Shown here piece after piece: positions 8,821 through 18,494 of a stretch of DNA of 64,000 bases; the first letter of the stretch is position 1, and each line of letters starts with the position of its first letter. Source of the DNA: Taklimakanibacter lacteus (lineage in GTDB: Bacteria; Pseudomonadota; Alphaproteobacteria; Rhizobiales; Aestuariivirgaceae). A program made the position numbers and the translations under genes. The notes beneath the pieces are model-generated. The model saw only the letters and a program-made list of their open reading frames with translations. It was not told the DNA's origin and ran no database searches. The stretch lies in contig QOZQ01000004.1 in the NCBI GenBank assembly GCA_003576695.1, forward strand, positions 1 to 64,000, in the 5' to 3' direction.

Positions 8821-9597
8821 ATGAGATGCCTCGTCGTCGCCGATCTGCATTACTCGCTGCCGCAATTCGACTGGGTGGTGAACGAGGCCGATCGCTTCGA
8901 TCTGGTCATCCTGGCAGGGGATCATCTCGATCTGAGCTCGCTGGTGGAAGGCTGGGCGCAGACCGTCGTGGTGCGGAAATATATGGAGCTCCTGCGCAGC
9001 AAGACGCATGTCCTCATCTGCTCCGGCAATCACGATCTCGATTCGCGCGATGCCTCGGGCGAAAAGGTCGCCAAGTGGATTTCGGAGTGCCGGCATGCGC
9101 GGGTTTCCTCGGATGGCGAGTCCTTCGAGATCGAGAACACGCTGATCTCCGTATGCGCCTGGTGGGATGGCCCGCTGATGCGCGACAGGATAGAAGCCCA
9201 GCTCGCGGCAGATGCGAAGCGGCGGACGGGCCCATGGATCTGGGTGCATCACGCGCCGCCCGATCATTCGCCCGTCAGCTGGACCGGCAGCCGGGATTCG
9301 GGCGATGCCGTGCTCGGCGCGTGGATCGCGAAATACCGGCCGGATATCGTGCTCTCGGGCCATGTTCATCAATCGCCTTTCGTCAAGGGCGGCTCCTGGG
9401 TCGACCGCATCGGATCGACCTTTGTCTTCAATACGGGCTGTCATTCAGGGGCGCCGCCGGCACATATCATGTTCGATACGCAGTCGCGGGAGGCCGTCTG
9501 GATGTCGTCGGCGGGGATTCAATCGTTCCGCTTCGACGAGCCCTTCGCGCTGCCGCTGCCGCACCTGCAGCGGCCGCCGGAATGGGTCATGTCTTAG
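8821..9597 (+). CDS. Calcineurin-like metallophosphoesterase
   Basis: A 258-residue hydrolase of phosphate esters with a two-metal centre. All family motifs are visible in order: DLHY near residue 8, GDHLD near 38, GNHD near 71, HHAPP near 141 and SGHVH near 180. The ATG at 8821 begins directly with the first beta strand (MRCLVVADLHY), which settles the start even though the frame is open far upstream. The substrate is unknown; cyclic nucleotides, nucleotides or sugar phosphates are all possible. It converges on the next gene with an 11-base overlap. Confidence 0.85.
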   Translation: MRCLVVADLHYSLPQFDWVVNEADRFDLVILAGDHLDLSSLVEGWAQTVVVRKYMELLRSKTHVLICSGNHDLDSRDASGEKVAKWISECRHARVSSDGESFEIENTLISVCAWWDGPLMRDRIEAQLAADAKRRTGPWIWVHHAPPDHSPVSWTGSRDSGDAVLGAWIAKYRPDIVLSGHVHQSPFVKGGSWVDRIGSTFVFNTGCHSGAPPAHIMFDTQSREAVWMSSAGIQSFRFDEPFALPLPHLQRPPEWVMS

Positions 9598-10072
9598 GCG
9601 TATCGAGCCGCTCCGAGCCAGGGAGAAATTCCGGCGGCTGCTGATGGACGAGGCTCGCCAGCACCTCGCTCACCATCGCGAGATGGGTGCCGTGTCCGGC
9701 ATATTGGCGCTTCAGATCGACGAGATAGGTCGTGGCCGAATGGAGGCGCCTGGCCAGCAGGCGCGCGACGAGCAATGTCGTGGCGGGATCCGATTTGAGG
9801 AAATCCGCGCCATCGGTGAATTCGTGAACGACCGCCGGCGTCAGGGCGCGAACCGTCGCCGTATGCGGCGTCTCGAGAAGCAGCGACATCTCGCCGAAGA
9901 TCGCCCCTTTCTCGCTGATCAGGGCCACCTGCGTTTCTCCGCGCGCAACCTCGAGCGTGCCATCGTCCAGGACATAGATGCGGCCCGATGTGGTTCCTTC
10001 CGCCAGCAAGACGGTTCCCGCCGCAACGGCGATCTTCCTGGTATCGTCGACAGGGTAGGACCCTCGCTTCAT
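9587..10072 (-). CDS. Stand-alone cyclic-nucleotide-binding domain protein
   Basis: A 161-residue protein with a CRP-type beta-roll (VAAGTVLLAEGTTSGRIYVLDDGTLEV) and a phosphate-binding cassette-like FGEMSLLLETPHTATVRAL, in which Arg follows TAT as in cNMP binders. There is no C-terminal helix-turn-helix, so it is not a CRP-type activator but a sensor or partner protein. The 3' end overlaps the convergent phosphoesterase gene by 11 bases. Function beyond binding is unknown. Confidence 0.8.
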   Translation of the reverse strand: MKRGSYPVDDTRKIAVAAGTVLLAEGTTSGRIYVLDDGTLEVARGETQVALISEKGAIFGEMSLLLETPHTATVRALTPAVVHEFTDGADFLKSDPATTLLVARLLARRLHSATTYLVDLKRQYAGHGTHLAMVSEVLASLVHQQPPEFLPGSERLDTPKT

Positions 10073-10290
10073 GAAATGGATGTCTCCGACGGCACAGTCT
10101 GCCCAAATGTACCGGGATCAGGGTCCATGGACGAGAGTGAAATTCGATCATTGCCATGCCGACGGGTGATTAAAATTTCATCACGCGATTGACAGGCCCC
10201 CCTGGCGGCGGCAAGAACCCTGCCGGTGCTTCGGTAATAGCCGCCCGCCATCCATGGCCGATCGCCTCAACGTCAATCGAGAGGTCCGCT

Positions 10291-11373
10291 ATGCGCCAGA
10301 TGAGCGCCGAAACCCATATCCATGATGATGCGATCCGGCCGGTGATAGAGAAGCTCCGCATCGAGCATCGCGACTACGAGATCGATACCGGTGTGACGGA
10401 TAAATGGGAATTCCGTACCCATTATGGCTCACTCACCGCTGAGCTGGCCCCGGGCTGCGCGCATATCAAGGTGTTCGCAGCCGACGAGACCTGCCTTTCC
10501 TATATGAAGATGGCGGTGGCCGCCCATCTCGCGGAGCATTTCGGCGATACGCGCGGCCTGAGATGGCAGGGCGACGGGCAGGATGCCGGCCGGCCGGTGT
10601 TCTTCCGTGAGCTCCGCGTGGTGGCGGCAAGAAACCTCTCGCCGCATCTGCGCCGGCTGCGCTTTCAAGGCGCCGACCTGCAGCGCTTCAGCCATGGCGG
10701 GCTGCATGTGCGCCTGCTGTTGCCGCCTAAGGATCGCGCGCCCGTCTGGCCGACTGTCGGTCAGGATGGGCTCATCCTGTGGCCCAAAGGTAACGACGCG
10801 CTGACCATCCGCGTCTATACGATCAGGGCCATCGATCCTGCGGCCGGCTGGGTCGATATCGATTTCGTCATCCATGCGGGCAGCCATTCGCCGGGCTCTG
10901 CCTTCGCCGAAATGGCTGTCCCCGGCGATGTGATCGGCATGATCGGACCGGGCGGCGGCGATGTGCCCGATGCCGGCAATCTCCTGCTCCTCGGTGACGA
11001 CACGGCGCTGCCGGCCATATCGCGGATTCTCGAGCAGCTGCCGCCGGCGACGCGGGCAGAGGCGATCATCGAGGTCGATTCACCTGCCGATGCCATCGCA
11101 CCTCAACGTGAGGGAACCCGGATCACCTGGCTCTATCGCGAAGGACGCGCCGCCGGCACTACCGGCCTCTTGGTCGAGGCCTTGCGCGCCTTAGGGCCTC
11201 ATGCGCCGGAGCCCGATCTTTATGTCTGGGCGGCTTCAGAGTTCCAGGATTTTCGCGCCATCCGCAGCATCTTCCGCAAGGCGTGGGGCCTGAAGCGCGA
11301 CCGGCATCTCGCCGTCGCCTATTGGCGGCGCGGCGTTGCGGGCGAGAGCGATGATGAAAGCGAGGAAGGGTAA
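10291..11373 (+). CDS. Siderophore-interacting flavoprotein with N-terminal DUF2218
   Basis: A 360-residue cytoplasmic protein expected to reduce or release iron from imported ferric siderophores. The first 90 or so residues resemble DUF2218 ([21 protein letters not shown]). After this come the FAD-binding barrel ([16 protein letters not shown], then RVYTIRAID as the RxYT flavin motif) and the C-terminal NAD(P)H-type fold ([17 protein letters not shown]). This two-part layout is known for SIP proteins. The ATG at 10291 is chosen over an upstream TTG. It converges with the RhtX-like gene and overlaps it by 55 bases. Confidence 0.88.
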   Translation: MRQMSAETHIHDDAIRPVIEKLRIEHRDYEIDTGVTDKWEFRTHYGSLTAELAPGCAHIKVFAADETCLSYMKMAVAAHLAEHFGDTRGLRWQGDGQDAGRPVFFRELRVVAARNLSPHLRRLRFQGADLQRFSHGGLHVRLLLPPKDRAPVWPTVGQDGLILWPKGNDALTIRVYTIRAIDPAAGWVDIDFVIHAGSHSPGSAFAEMAVPGDVIGMIGPGGGDVPDAGNLLLLGDDTALPAISRILEQLPPATRAEAIIEVDSPADAIAPQREGTRITWLYREGRAAGTTGLLVEALRALGPHAPEPDLYVWAASEFQDFRAIRSIFRKAWGLKRDRHLAVAYWRRGVAGESDDESEEG

Positions 11374-12572
11374 GAGACCACGAACGCCATGGCCGGAATG
11401 GCGATCAGCGCGAGGGCGCCCGCCATGCCGAAGAGCGCGCCATAGCCGAACCACTCGGCGCCATAGCCCGCCGCCACGCCGCTTGCCATGCTGATGAGCG
11501 CGTCCATGCATTGGAACAGCGTGAAATCGACACCCGCCTGGTGCGGGTCCGACCAATGCATGAACTGGGCATAGAGCGCCACGAAGCCCAGCGCCATGAC
11601 GCCGGACGAGCTCACGATGGCGACAGCCATCAGCAAGGGCTTCGAGCCCTGGGTCAGGTCGAATGTGGCGAAGAAGAACAGAGCGGCGGCCTGGAGTGCG
11701 AGTGCCAGAATGAGCACCGGCCGGGTGCCCCAGAGCCGGACCAGCGCGCCGCCGAGCAAAGCCGCGGCGAGGCCGACGAACATGCTGCCGGCGCCATTGA
11801 CGATGCCGACGCCGGCGAGGTCGAGCCCGGCATCGATCATGAAGGGCCCTAGCATGGAAAGAGCAGCCTTGTGGGCGATGATATAGATGGCGGCGGCCAG
11901 AAGTCCGCGGCGGATCTCGGGCCGGCGCAAGGCGGCGATGAGTGAAGGCTTGTGCGTATGCGCGGCACCCGCCACAAGCCGCGCCGGGCCCAGCAGGAAA
12001 GGCAAACCGATGAGGGCGATGAGAGCAGCCATGGCGGTGACGGCCGACGCCCATCCCCAACCGGCGACCAGAACGAGAAACAGACCGGCGCCAATGGCCG
12101 AGCCCAGATAGGCGCCGCCGACCTGCGCGGCATTGCCCCAGCCGTGATGGGCGGTCGCCAGATTCTGCACGGCAAAGCCGTCGCAGGCGATGTCGACGGT
12201 CGAGGCGGCGAAGGCGATGAGCATCAGGCAGAGGAGAACGGGAAGCGATAGCTGGGGACCGAGCCCGGCGAGCGCCGCAAGCCCCGAAAGGGAGAGAAGC
12301 CCGCCTGCCGCGATGATGGCGCCGCTGCGGTCTCCGCCCACGGCCGGACGGCGATAGCGTTCGATGGCGGGCGACCACAGGAACTTCAGGGCCCAGGGCA
12401 GGATGACCAGCGAGAGCAGGCCAATGCGGTCGAGCGCCATGCCCTGGTCGCGCATGACCGCCGGCAGGCTGGTCCAGGTGATGCCGCCGATGATGCTCTG
12501 GGCCACATAGAGGCCGCCAATGCCGAGGACGATGGCGGGGGGCGATGAGGTTGCTTTCGGCGCGCCGACCAT
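11319..12572 (-). CDS. MFS siderophore permease, RhtX/FptX type
   Basis: A 417-residue inner-membrane protein with about 12 hydrophobic segments, beginning [30 protein letters not shown]. This opening matches the RhtX/FptX single-polypeptide permeases that import ferric siderophores without an ABC transporter. The ATG at 12572 lies five bases after the receptor stop codon, so the two form one transcription unit. Its 3' end runs 55 bases into the convergent siderophore-interacting gene. Confidence 0.85.
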   Translation of the reverse strand: MVGAPKATSSPPAIVLGIGGLYVAQSIIGGITWTSLPAVMRDQGMALDRIGLLSLVILPWALKFLWSPAIERYRRPAVGGDRSGAIIAAGGLLSLSGLAALAGLGPQLSLPVLLCLMLIAFAASTVDIACDGFAVQNLATAHHGWGNAAQVGGAYLGSAIGAGLFLVLVAGWGWASAVTAMAALIALIGLPFLLGPARLVAGAAHTHKPSLIAALRRPEIRRGLLAAAIYIIAHKAALSMLGPFMIDAGLDLAGVGIVNGAGSMFVGLAAALLGGALVRLWGTRPVLILALALQAAALFFFATFDLTQGSKPLLMAVAIVSSSGVMALGFVALYAQFMHWSDPHQAGVDFTLFQCMDALISMASGVAAGYGAEWFGYGALFGMAGALALIAIPAMAFVVSYPSSLSSSLSPATPRRQ

Positions 12573-12577
12573 GACGA

Positions 12578-14677
12578 TCAGAACCGGTAGCGCAGGCTGG
12601 CGGTCAAAGCGCGACCTTCGTCGCGGTAGCAATAGCCGGCCGAGCAGATCGCATCCTGGCTGTCGAGAAGATTGCGGGCGTTGATCTGCAGTTTGACGCC
12701 TTCGAGGCGCGGGTCGCGATAGCCGAAATCATAGGAGAGGGCGGCGTCGAGGAAGGTCCGCGCATCGTTCTTGAAGCTGTTGAGATCATCGCCGAAGCTT
12801 TCGCCGGCGAAGCGCAGGCCGGCGCCGACGCCCACGCCGCGCAATTCGCTCTCATGGAACTGGTAGTTGCCCCATAGCGCGAAAATATGGTTCGGCGTGG
12901 CGGAAAGCTCGTTGCCCTCGGTTCCTTCCGCGCCCTTTTCGATCTTCATGCGCAGATAAGTGTAGGAGGCGATGAGATCGAAGCCTTCGGCCAGCGAGGC
13001 CTGAGCCTCGATCTCGAAGCCTTGCGAATTGAGATCGAGCTGGCGCTGCTTGTTGATGCCGGTCGAAGCATCGAAGACGACACCGTCCTCCTGGTCGATG
13101 TCGAAGAGGGCCGCACTCACCACGGCATTGGCGCCGGGGATCTCGTATTTGACGCCGATCTCCTTCTGGGTGGCGATGGTCGGGCGCGCCACATGGGTGA
13201 CATCGCTCGTCACATCGTCATAGACGAAGCCGATATTGGGAGAGAACGAGGTCGAATAATTGGCATAGGGCACGATGCCCCAGGGCGTCTGATAGGAGAG
13301 GCCGATCCGGCCTGAAAAGGCATCGTCCTTCTGCTTCGTCTCGCTGCGGTCGGCGGCGGTCGAAGTCGTGTCCACCCAGTCATAGCGGCCGCTGGTGAAG
13401 AGCGTGAAGTTGTTCCATTCCATCTGATTGTGCAGATAGAGTCCGAGCTGGTCCATGTCCTGGCCGCCGAAATAGGGGACGGGGGCGTTCCTGATGTCGT
13501 CCACCGACACATAGGACAAGCCGCTATGGGCGTCGTAGCGCGACCACGAATATTCGATGCCGGCGATCGCGGTGTTGCCGACCTCGCCGACATTGAATTC
13601 GACCTGCATCATATTGTCGGCGATGAAGTTCTCCATGTCCTCGGTGTAATGGCCCCAATAACGTTCCAGCGGCTGGTCGGCGCCCACCGAATAATGGCCG
13701 CTATATTCGAGATCGGCATCGACGGCGCTGTAGCGGAGATTCTGGCGGAGGGTGAGGACGCTGTTGAAGCGGTGCTCGAACTCATAGCCGATGCGGCCCT
13801 GCTCCTGGTCGAAATCATTCCAGGCCGGATCGCCTTCATAGAGGTCCGACACCTGGCCATAGGCCGGGTTGTAGAAGGCGGCGGTGCCGCCGGTGAAGCT
13901 CTCGGAATATTCGCCGAGAATGGTGAGCCTGGTGTCCTTGCTTGGCTTGAAGGTCACAGCCGGCGCCACATAGCGCTTGTCGTCCGGATAACCTTTGAGG
14001 TCGGTATCGCTGTCCCGTCCGAGCGCGGTGAAGCGATAGAGAATACGGCCGTCATCGGTCACCGGGCCTGAGGCATCGAAGGCCGCCTGATAGCGGTCAT
14101 GCTCGCCCATGAGGATCTCGACCTCGCGATAAGGCGTGTCCTTGGGCCGCTTGGTGATGACATTGACGATGCCGCCCGGGCCGCTCACGCCATAGAGCGA
14201 TGAGGCGGGGCCTTTCAGGATGGTGACGCCTTCGATACCATAGGGCTCGGTCTTGAACCAGGCCGACGGACCGTTGTATTGACGCAACGCGTCGCGGAAC
14301 ATGCCGTTGTAGTAGGCCTGGAAGCCGCGCAGAAAGAAGGCGTCATAACGGGTGTCGAAGCCGTAGGAATAGGGATTGGCGCTCGCCGTATAGCCCAGCG
14401 CGTCATTGAGGGTGCGCGGTTTCTGGTCCTCGATCTGGTCCTGGGGGACGATCGAGACAGCCTGCGGGATCTTGACGATCGGCGTGTCGATCTTGGTGCC
14501 GTCGCGGTCGCGCTTGGCCACGTAGCCATCCTGCACCAGCGTGTCGTCGCTCTCGGCTTCGAGAACGATGGGATCGAGCAAGGTTTCCTCGGCATGGAGA
14601 AGCTGAAGCCCATGGAGAAAAGCAGCGCCACTCAGCAGAAACACGCCCGGCCGCAGCGTGGTCGATCTCATCGTCAT
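12578..14677 (-). CDS. TonB-dependent ferric-siderophore receptor
   Basis: A 699-residue outer-membrane receptor. A signal peptide ([18 protein letters not shown]) is followed by a plug domain ([47 protein letters not shown]) and a beta-barrel ending with the terminal aromatic ...SLRYRF. No N-terminal signalling domain is present, so it is not a FecA-type transducer. The ATG at 14677 has a good RBS (GGAGAGG), which favours it over an upstream codon. Paired with the RhtX-like permease. The plug motifs fit ferrichrome or hydroxamate receptors, but the ligand is not readable. Confidence 0.92.
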   Translation of the reverse strand: MTMRSTTLRPGVFLLSGAAFLHGLQLLHAEETLLDPIVLEAESDDTLVQDGYVAKRDRDGTKIDTPIVKIPQAVSIVPQDQIEDQKPRTLNDALGYTASANPYSYGFDTRYDAFFLRGFQAYYNGMFRDALRQYNGPSAWFKTEPYGIEGVTILKGPASSLYGVSGPGGIVNVITKRPKDTPYREVEILMGEHDRYQAAFDASGPVTDDGRILYRFTALGRDSDTDLKGYPDDKRYVAPAVTFKPSKDTRLTILGEYSESFTGGTAAFYNPAYGQVSDLYEGDPAWNDFDQEQGRIGYEFEHRFNSVLTLRQNLRYSAVDADLEYSGHYSVGADQPLERYWGHYTEDMENFIADNMMQVEFNVGEVGNTAIAGIEYSWSRYDAHSGLSYVSVDDIRNAPVPYFGGQDMDQLGLYLHNQMEWNNFTLFTSGRYDWVDTTSTAADRSETKQKDDAFSGRIGLSYQTPWGIVPYANYSTSFSPNIGFVYDDVTSDVTHVARPTIATQKEIGVKYEIPGANAVVSAALFDIDQEDGVVFDASTGINKQRQLDLNSQGFEIEAQASLAEGFDLIASYTYLRMKIEKGAEGTEGNELSATPNHIFALWGNYQFHESELRGVGVGAGLRFAGESFGDDLNSFKNDARTFLDAALSYDFGYRDPRLEGVKLQINARNLLDSQDAICSAGYCYRDEGRALTASLRYRF

Positions 14678-14724
14678 TCGGATCCCCTCTCCGTCAGTAG
14701 TCCGGAAGGGCGATCTCAAATCCG

Positions 14725-14745
14725 AGTAATTTAGTCAAGTAATTT
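14725..14745 (-). promoter_or_regulatory. Direct repeat AGTAATTT x2 upstream of receptor gene
   Basis: Two copies of AGTAATTT, 13 bases apart (14725-14732 and 14738-14745), sit 48-68 bases before the receptor start codon, in an AT-rich patch that otherwise looks like a promoter (TTGACT on the minus strand). Spacing of just over one helical turn suits a dimeric regulator. It is not a clear Fur, Irr or RirA box, so the regulator is unknown. Confidence 0.35.
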
Positions 14746-14819
14746 TGTGCGCCGCAGCGTAAACCTGGCGCAGGCCCGGGTAGCATTGGCGAACATAGGT
14801 TTGAATCTGCAGGCATTCG

Positions 14820-16784
14820 TCACTTCGACGAGCGCTTGCCTTTTCGAGCTGCAGCCTTTGCCGGCTTCTTCGCTGCCGCCGCCTTGGTTGGCGTGGCTTC
14901 GCTCTCCTGAACCTTGGCGGCGCCCGGCTCACCGAAGAGGACGGTCACCTGCAGCGAATCCTCATCGCGGGTGGTGGTGGCCTCTCCCGTCGCGCTGGCC
15001 GCCAGCCGCACCATGCGCTCATTGCCGGGCAGGATCTCGGCGATGAAACCGCGCACGCCGCGCGCCGCGGCATATTCCTGCAAGCGCACCTGGAGGGCCG
15101 TGCCCACGCCCTTGCCCTGCCATTCCGGCGCCACCATGAAAGCGACCTCGGCGAGATTGGTGGCCGGGTTGAGGAAATAACAGCCGCTGCCGATCACCGC
15201 CTCATTCTCGCGGGGGCCCGTCACGGCGAGGAAGGCAACCTGGCTTTCATGGTTCACATTGCACAAAGTCTGCAGGTCCTGATAGGGTAGGGTGCGCACG
15301 CGCCGGAAGAAGCGCGTATAGACATCATCCGGCGAGAGGTCATGGAAGAGAGCACGCAGCGCATCGACATCGGCGGCGTGGGCGGGACGGATGAGCACTT
15401 CACCGCCGGCGATCGCGACCCGGCGTTCTTCCTGCACCGGATAGGCCTCGCGAGAGGCCAGATACTGCTCGCGCGGCACATAGCCCAGTTGCCGCGCGGC
15501 CTCCACCAGCGCTTCGCGGTGGTCGGGATGCGCCACCTCGATCATGGCCAGGGCGCGCTCGCGGATGGACTTGCCGAACAGATAGGCGATACCATATTCG
15601 GTGACGACATAGTGGACATCGGAGCGGGCGATGCCGACACCGTCGCCTGCGCCGAGCAGCGGCTTGATCCGCGAAGCGCCACTTTCCGTAGTGGAGGCAA
15701 GGCAAACGATAGGCTTGCCGCCCGGCGAGCGCGCCGCGCCGCGGATGAAGGCCGCTTGCGTCGAAAGCCCGCCATAGAACTGTCCCTCGAACTGGTCGAC
15801 GCAGACCTGGCCGGTCAGATCCATGGCGAAGGCCTGGGTGATCGACACCATGCGGTGATGAGCCGCCACCGTGCGGGGGTCGCAGACCTCCTCAATCGGC
15901 TGGAAGGAGACCAGCGGATTATTGTCCACGAAGTCATAGAGCCGCCGTGTGCCCAAGCAATAGCTGGTGACGATCCGGTCGGGATCAAGCGTCTTGCGCC
16001 GTCCGGTCACGACGCCCGCTTCCACCAGATCGACAACGCCATCGGTGATGACGTCGCTGTGGATGCCGAGATCGCGGCGGTCCTTGATATATCGCAAAGC
16101 CTCGTTGGGCACGCGGCCCAGGCCGATCTGCAGCGTCGATCCGTCCTCGATGATGGCGGCGATATAGCGCGCGACCCGGTCCGCCGTCTCGCCGGCCGGC
16201 GGGTGGCGATATTCCGTCACCGGCCCGTCGACGCCGACAAAGGCGGCGAACCGGTCGATGTGCACGAAGCTTGCCCCATGGGTGCGCGGCATCGCCGGAT
16301 TGACCTCGGCGATGACGTGACGCGCGACGGCAAGCACCGCGGGCGCCAGGTCTACCGAGATGCCGAGGCTGACAAAGCCGCGCTCGTCGGGCGGCGAGAC
16401 CTGGAGGATCGCCACATCGATGGGAAGCCTGCCATTGGCGAGCAAAGCAGGGACCTCGTCGATGGCGATCGGCACGTAGTCGAGATGGCCCGACGCCATG
16501 AGATCGCGAATGTCGCTGCCGACGAAGAATGAGCGATGGCGATAGCGGCCGGGGGCGGAAGCCTCGACATTGCCGCCCGACCGCAACGTCGTGAGGAAGC
16601 TGACGAACTCGAGGTCGGCCGGTCCGCCTTCCATGGTCTCGAGCGCCGTGATCAAGCTGCGGGGCGCGGCACAGCCGGTGCCGAGATAGATGCGGCTGCC
16701 GGGCTTTATGCCTGCGAGCGCCTGGCGCGCATCGACGAGCTTGGCCGCAAGTCCGGCAAAAATCGGGTTATCCGAGCCGCTCAT
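14820..16784 (-). CDS. Acetyl-CoA hydrolase/transferase fused to a GNAT domain
   Basis: A 654-residue two-domain enzyme. Residues up to about 460 form an acyl-CoA hydrolase/transferase of the 4-hydroxybutyrate CoA-transferase type (VTEYGIAYLFGKSIRERALAM near the end of the domain). Residues about 465-620 are a GNAT acyltransferase (FFRRVRTLPYQDL, VAFMVAPEWQGKGVGTALQ as the acetyl-CoA loop). The tail is rich in Lys and Ala (AAAKKPAKAAARKGKRSSK), probably disordered. This fusion is a known architecture, but its substrates and whether one domain regulates the other are not established to my knowledge. Confidence 0.87.
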   Translation of the reverse strand: MSGSDNPIFAGLAAKLVDARQALAGIKPGSRIYLGTGCAAPRSLITALETMEGGPADLEFVSFLTTLRSGGNVEASAPGRYRHRSFFVGSDIRDLMASGHLDYVPIAIDEVPALLANGRLPIDVAILQVSPPDERGFVSLGISVDLAPAVLAVARHVIAEVNPAMPRTHGASFVHIDRFAAFVGVDGPVTEYRHPPAGETADRVARYIAAIIEDGSTLQIGLGRVPNEALRYIKDRRDLGIHSDVITDGVVDLVEAGVVTGRRKTLDPDRIVTSYCLGTRRLYDFVDNNPLVSFQPIEEVCDPRTVAAHHRMVSITQAFAMDLTGQVCVDQFEGQFYGGLSTQAAFIRGAARSPGGKPIVCLASTTESGASRIKPLLGAGDGVGIARSDVHYVVTEYGIAYLFGKSIRERALAMIEVAHPDHREALVEAARQLGYVPREQYLASREAYPVQEERRVAIAGGEVLIRPAHAADVDALRALFHDLSPDDVYTRFFRRVRTLPYQDLQTLCNVNHESQVAFLAVTGPRENEAVIGSGCYFLNPATNLAEVAFMVAPEWQGKGVGTALQVRLQEYAAARGVRGFIAEILPGNERMVRLAASATGEATTTRDEDSLQVTVLFGEPGAAKVQESEATPTKAAAAKKPAKAAARKGKRSSK

Positions 16785-16869
16785 CTCGCCTCCGCGCCGT
16801 CAATTGCGCAGTGTATTCGCATGAGCGGCAGGAAAACAAGGAACAAAACAGCGAGCCCGGCCTGGTCAC

Positions 16870-16902
16870 GATCAGGTCAGATCGGATCAGTCCGACCTGA
16901 TC
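16870..16902. promoter_or_regulatory. Palindrome GATCAGGTC...GACCTGATC
   Basis: Perfect 9-base arms separated by 15 bases, 86-118 bases upstream of the acetyl-CoA hydrolase/GNAT start codon. The spacer itself repeats GATC words. It is a candidate operator for that gene; there is no T-run, so a terminator is unlikely. Confidence 0.4.
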
Positions 16903-17077
16903 AACCCGATCGGTGGAAAGCCGGACCCCGCATTTCCCAATCATGCGCTGGCCTCGGCAGCAGGCCGATATGGTAAATGGCGCCATGGCGGCTGCGTATT
17001 TCAAGCGCAACAGGTCTGTGATGGCGGGCAGAGGGCCAATGAAGAATGACGCCACTGCTCAATGGAATGGTCGGCGC

Positions 17078-17103
17078 AAAAAAAGCGCGCCCTGAAGGCG
17101 CGC
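17078..17103 (-). terminator. Rho-independent terminator of the 97-aa gene
   Basis: Read on the minus strand: a GCGCGCC / GGCGCGC stem with a five-base loop followed by seven T. It lies 52 bases after the stop codon of the small secreted protein gene. Confidence 0.8.
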
Positions 17104-17154
17104 CAGGCGGGAGGTTCGAAGTATCGGTACCGACAATATTGCCGGCGCGTGGCC

Positions 17155-17448
17155 TTACTGTCCTGGGATCGGGAAGCGGTAGTTCCCCTCAATGCCACCG
17201 CCGGAGAAGTTTCCGCCGATCGAGTGACTGGGATCGAGCTGAAGCCGCGTCTCACCGCGGTCGGAACCCAGGCGTGGATAGGAAGGGGCCGGGTCTGGCG
17301 GAACGGTGAATGTTTCCAGCCGCTGTTCGTCTGTCTGAGGCTGGGGCTGCCAGCCCGTCGACAGATCGATGCCCTGTGCATTCGCCGGGATCAGGCCCGT
17401 CGCCAGAAATATGACCGAAAGCGCCTGGTATCTTGCCGCAATATGCAT
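17155..17448 (-). CDS. Small secreted protein of unknown function (97 aa)
   Basis: The signal peptide (ALSVIFLATGLIPANA) gives a short mature protein of about 70 residues rich in Pro, Gln, Gly and Asp (TGWQPQPQTDEQ, GGNFSGGGIEGNYRFPIPGQ). There are no cysteines after the signal. The ATG at 17448 is preferred over 17460 because GGAGG lies just before it. It lies 75 bases downstream of the LuxR-type gene, on the same strand, and ends at a clear terminator, so the two may be cotranscribed. Family not recognised. Confidence 0.65.
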   Translation of the reverse strand: MHIAARYQALSVIFLATGLIPANAQGIDLSTGWQPQPQTDEQRLETFTVPPDPAPSYPRLGSDRGETRLQLDPSHSIGGNFSGGGIEGNYRFPIPGQ

Positions 17449-17523
17449 GGATTCCTCCATATTGATGTTGCACCGACGCGGTCTAGCAAGGGGGGCGTGA
17501 AACCAGCGTGACTTGCCCTGGAT

Positions 17524-18249
17524 CTAGCCCCCGCCGCAAAGGGACATTACCAGATGGACAAGCTCAGCCTGGCGATGGCAATGCGTCTTCGCCAGAATGC
17601 GCTTCATGCGCTGGCGCGCCGTTGAAAGGGTGATGTCCTGGATATCGGCGATCCGGTCCAGGCAGAGGCCGCGGGACAGGCATTCGAGCATCCTGGATTC
17701 CGCGCCGGTCAGGCCGCAGGCGTCGGCAAAGGCGGCGAGCAGGAGGGTGTCCGGTGAAGCGCCGTGCCGGGCAATCTCGACAAGCATCATCTGCGATCCG
17801 GCGTCGCCGTCATCCAGGTTCCGCTGGAGAGCGTCGCGGAAGAAACCCTGCGTGTTGCGAATAGTGACCGCGATCCAGCTGTCCTCGAGGGTGCTCCGCC
17901 CGATGGCGACCGCCGTCTCGGCGCCGGTCGCGCTTGCCTCGCCAAGTTTTGCATAGAAGAGGCGGTTGAGCTCGGGCGGGGTGAACAACAGCCGTCCGCC
18001 AATCAATTGCGCGGGTTCGCGGCGCGCGAACATCTCCAGGCAATGAAAATTGGCGTAAGCCACATGCCCGCTTGGACCTTCCACCACAAGCGCAATCGAC
18101 CGCCAGTCCGGACAGATGAGGGCCAGCACGTCCTTGCTCATGGGGTCAAGTCCATCGGAGTTGCGGAGATCGGTGATTGTCGCAGGGCCAGCGAAGCGCC
18201 GATGCAGCCAGGTGGCTCTCTTCGATGCGGTTGCCGCCAGGCCGATCAT
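17524..18249 (-). CDS. LuxR/GerE-type transcriptional regulator
   Basis: A 241-residue protein. The C-terminal part (LTGAESRMLECLSRGLCLDRIADIQDITLSTARQRMKRILAKT) is a LuxR-type helix-turn-helix in which the usual Ser-Thr-Val-Lys recognition segment is varied (LSTARQRMKRI). The N-terminal part looks PAS-like (GHVAYANFHCLEMF, ELNRLFYAKL). No receiver domain is present. It diverges from the SARP-type regulator across about 245 bases, so it may control that operon, the secreted protein gene, or itself. An internal ATG (MSKDVLAL, at 18141) is an alternative start. Confidence 0.8.
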   Translation of the reverse strand: MIGLAATASKRATWLHRRFAGPATITDLRNSDGLDPMSKDVLALICPDWRSIALVVEGPSGHVAYANFHCLEMFARREPAQLIGGRLLFTPPELNRLFYAKLGEASATGAETAVAIGRSTLEDSWIAVTIRNTQGFFRDALQRNLDDGDAGSQMMLVEIARHGASPDTLLLAAFADACGLTGAESRMLECLSRGLCLDRIADIQDITLSTARQRMKRILAKTHCHRQAELVHLVMSLCGGG

Positions 18250-18494
18250 CGCTGCCTCTCCCCATGTTGTCGGGGCCCAGTATCGAAATCACCCGTGACG
18301 CCGGCGTGATATGAGGCTGGGCCCCCCAACTGGTAGTCGCGGCACGGCGGGAAGTGGCGGATCGTCCGGGGATGCTCGGACAGCTGGCTCCCGCAGATGT
18401 GGCATTCGCGAAACCGCTCAATTCTGACCTTGCGTCATGTTGGGTTTTAAGCCAATGTCCGAGTGACAATCCCGAGCACTGGGCGCCAAGCCGG

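Larger units (their letters stand above)
16785..17154. other. Intergenic region between hydrolase and small secreted protein genes
   Basis: It contains the 33-base palindrome at 16870-16902 and the terminator at 17078-17103, described separately. No reading frame here looks coding: the short open frames have poor composition and no RBS. Confidence 0.5.
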
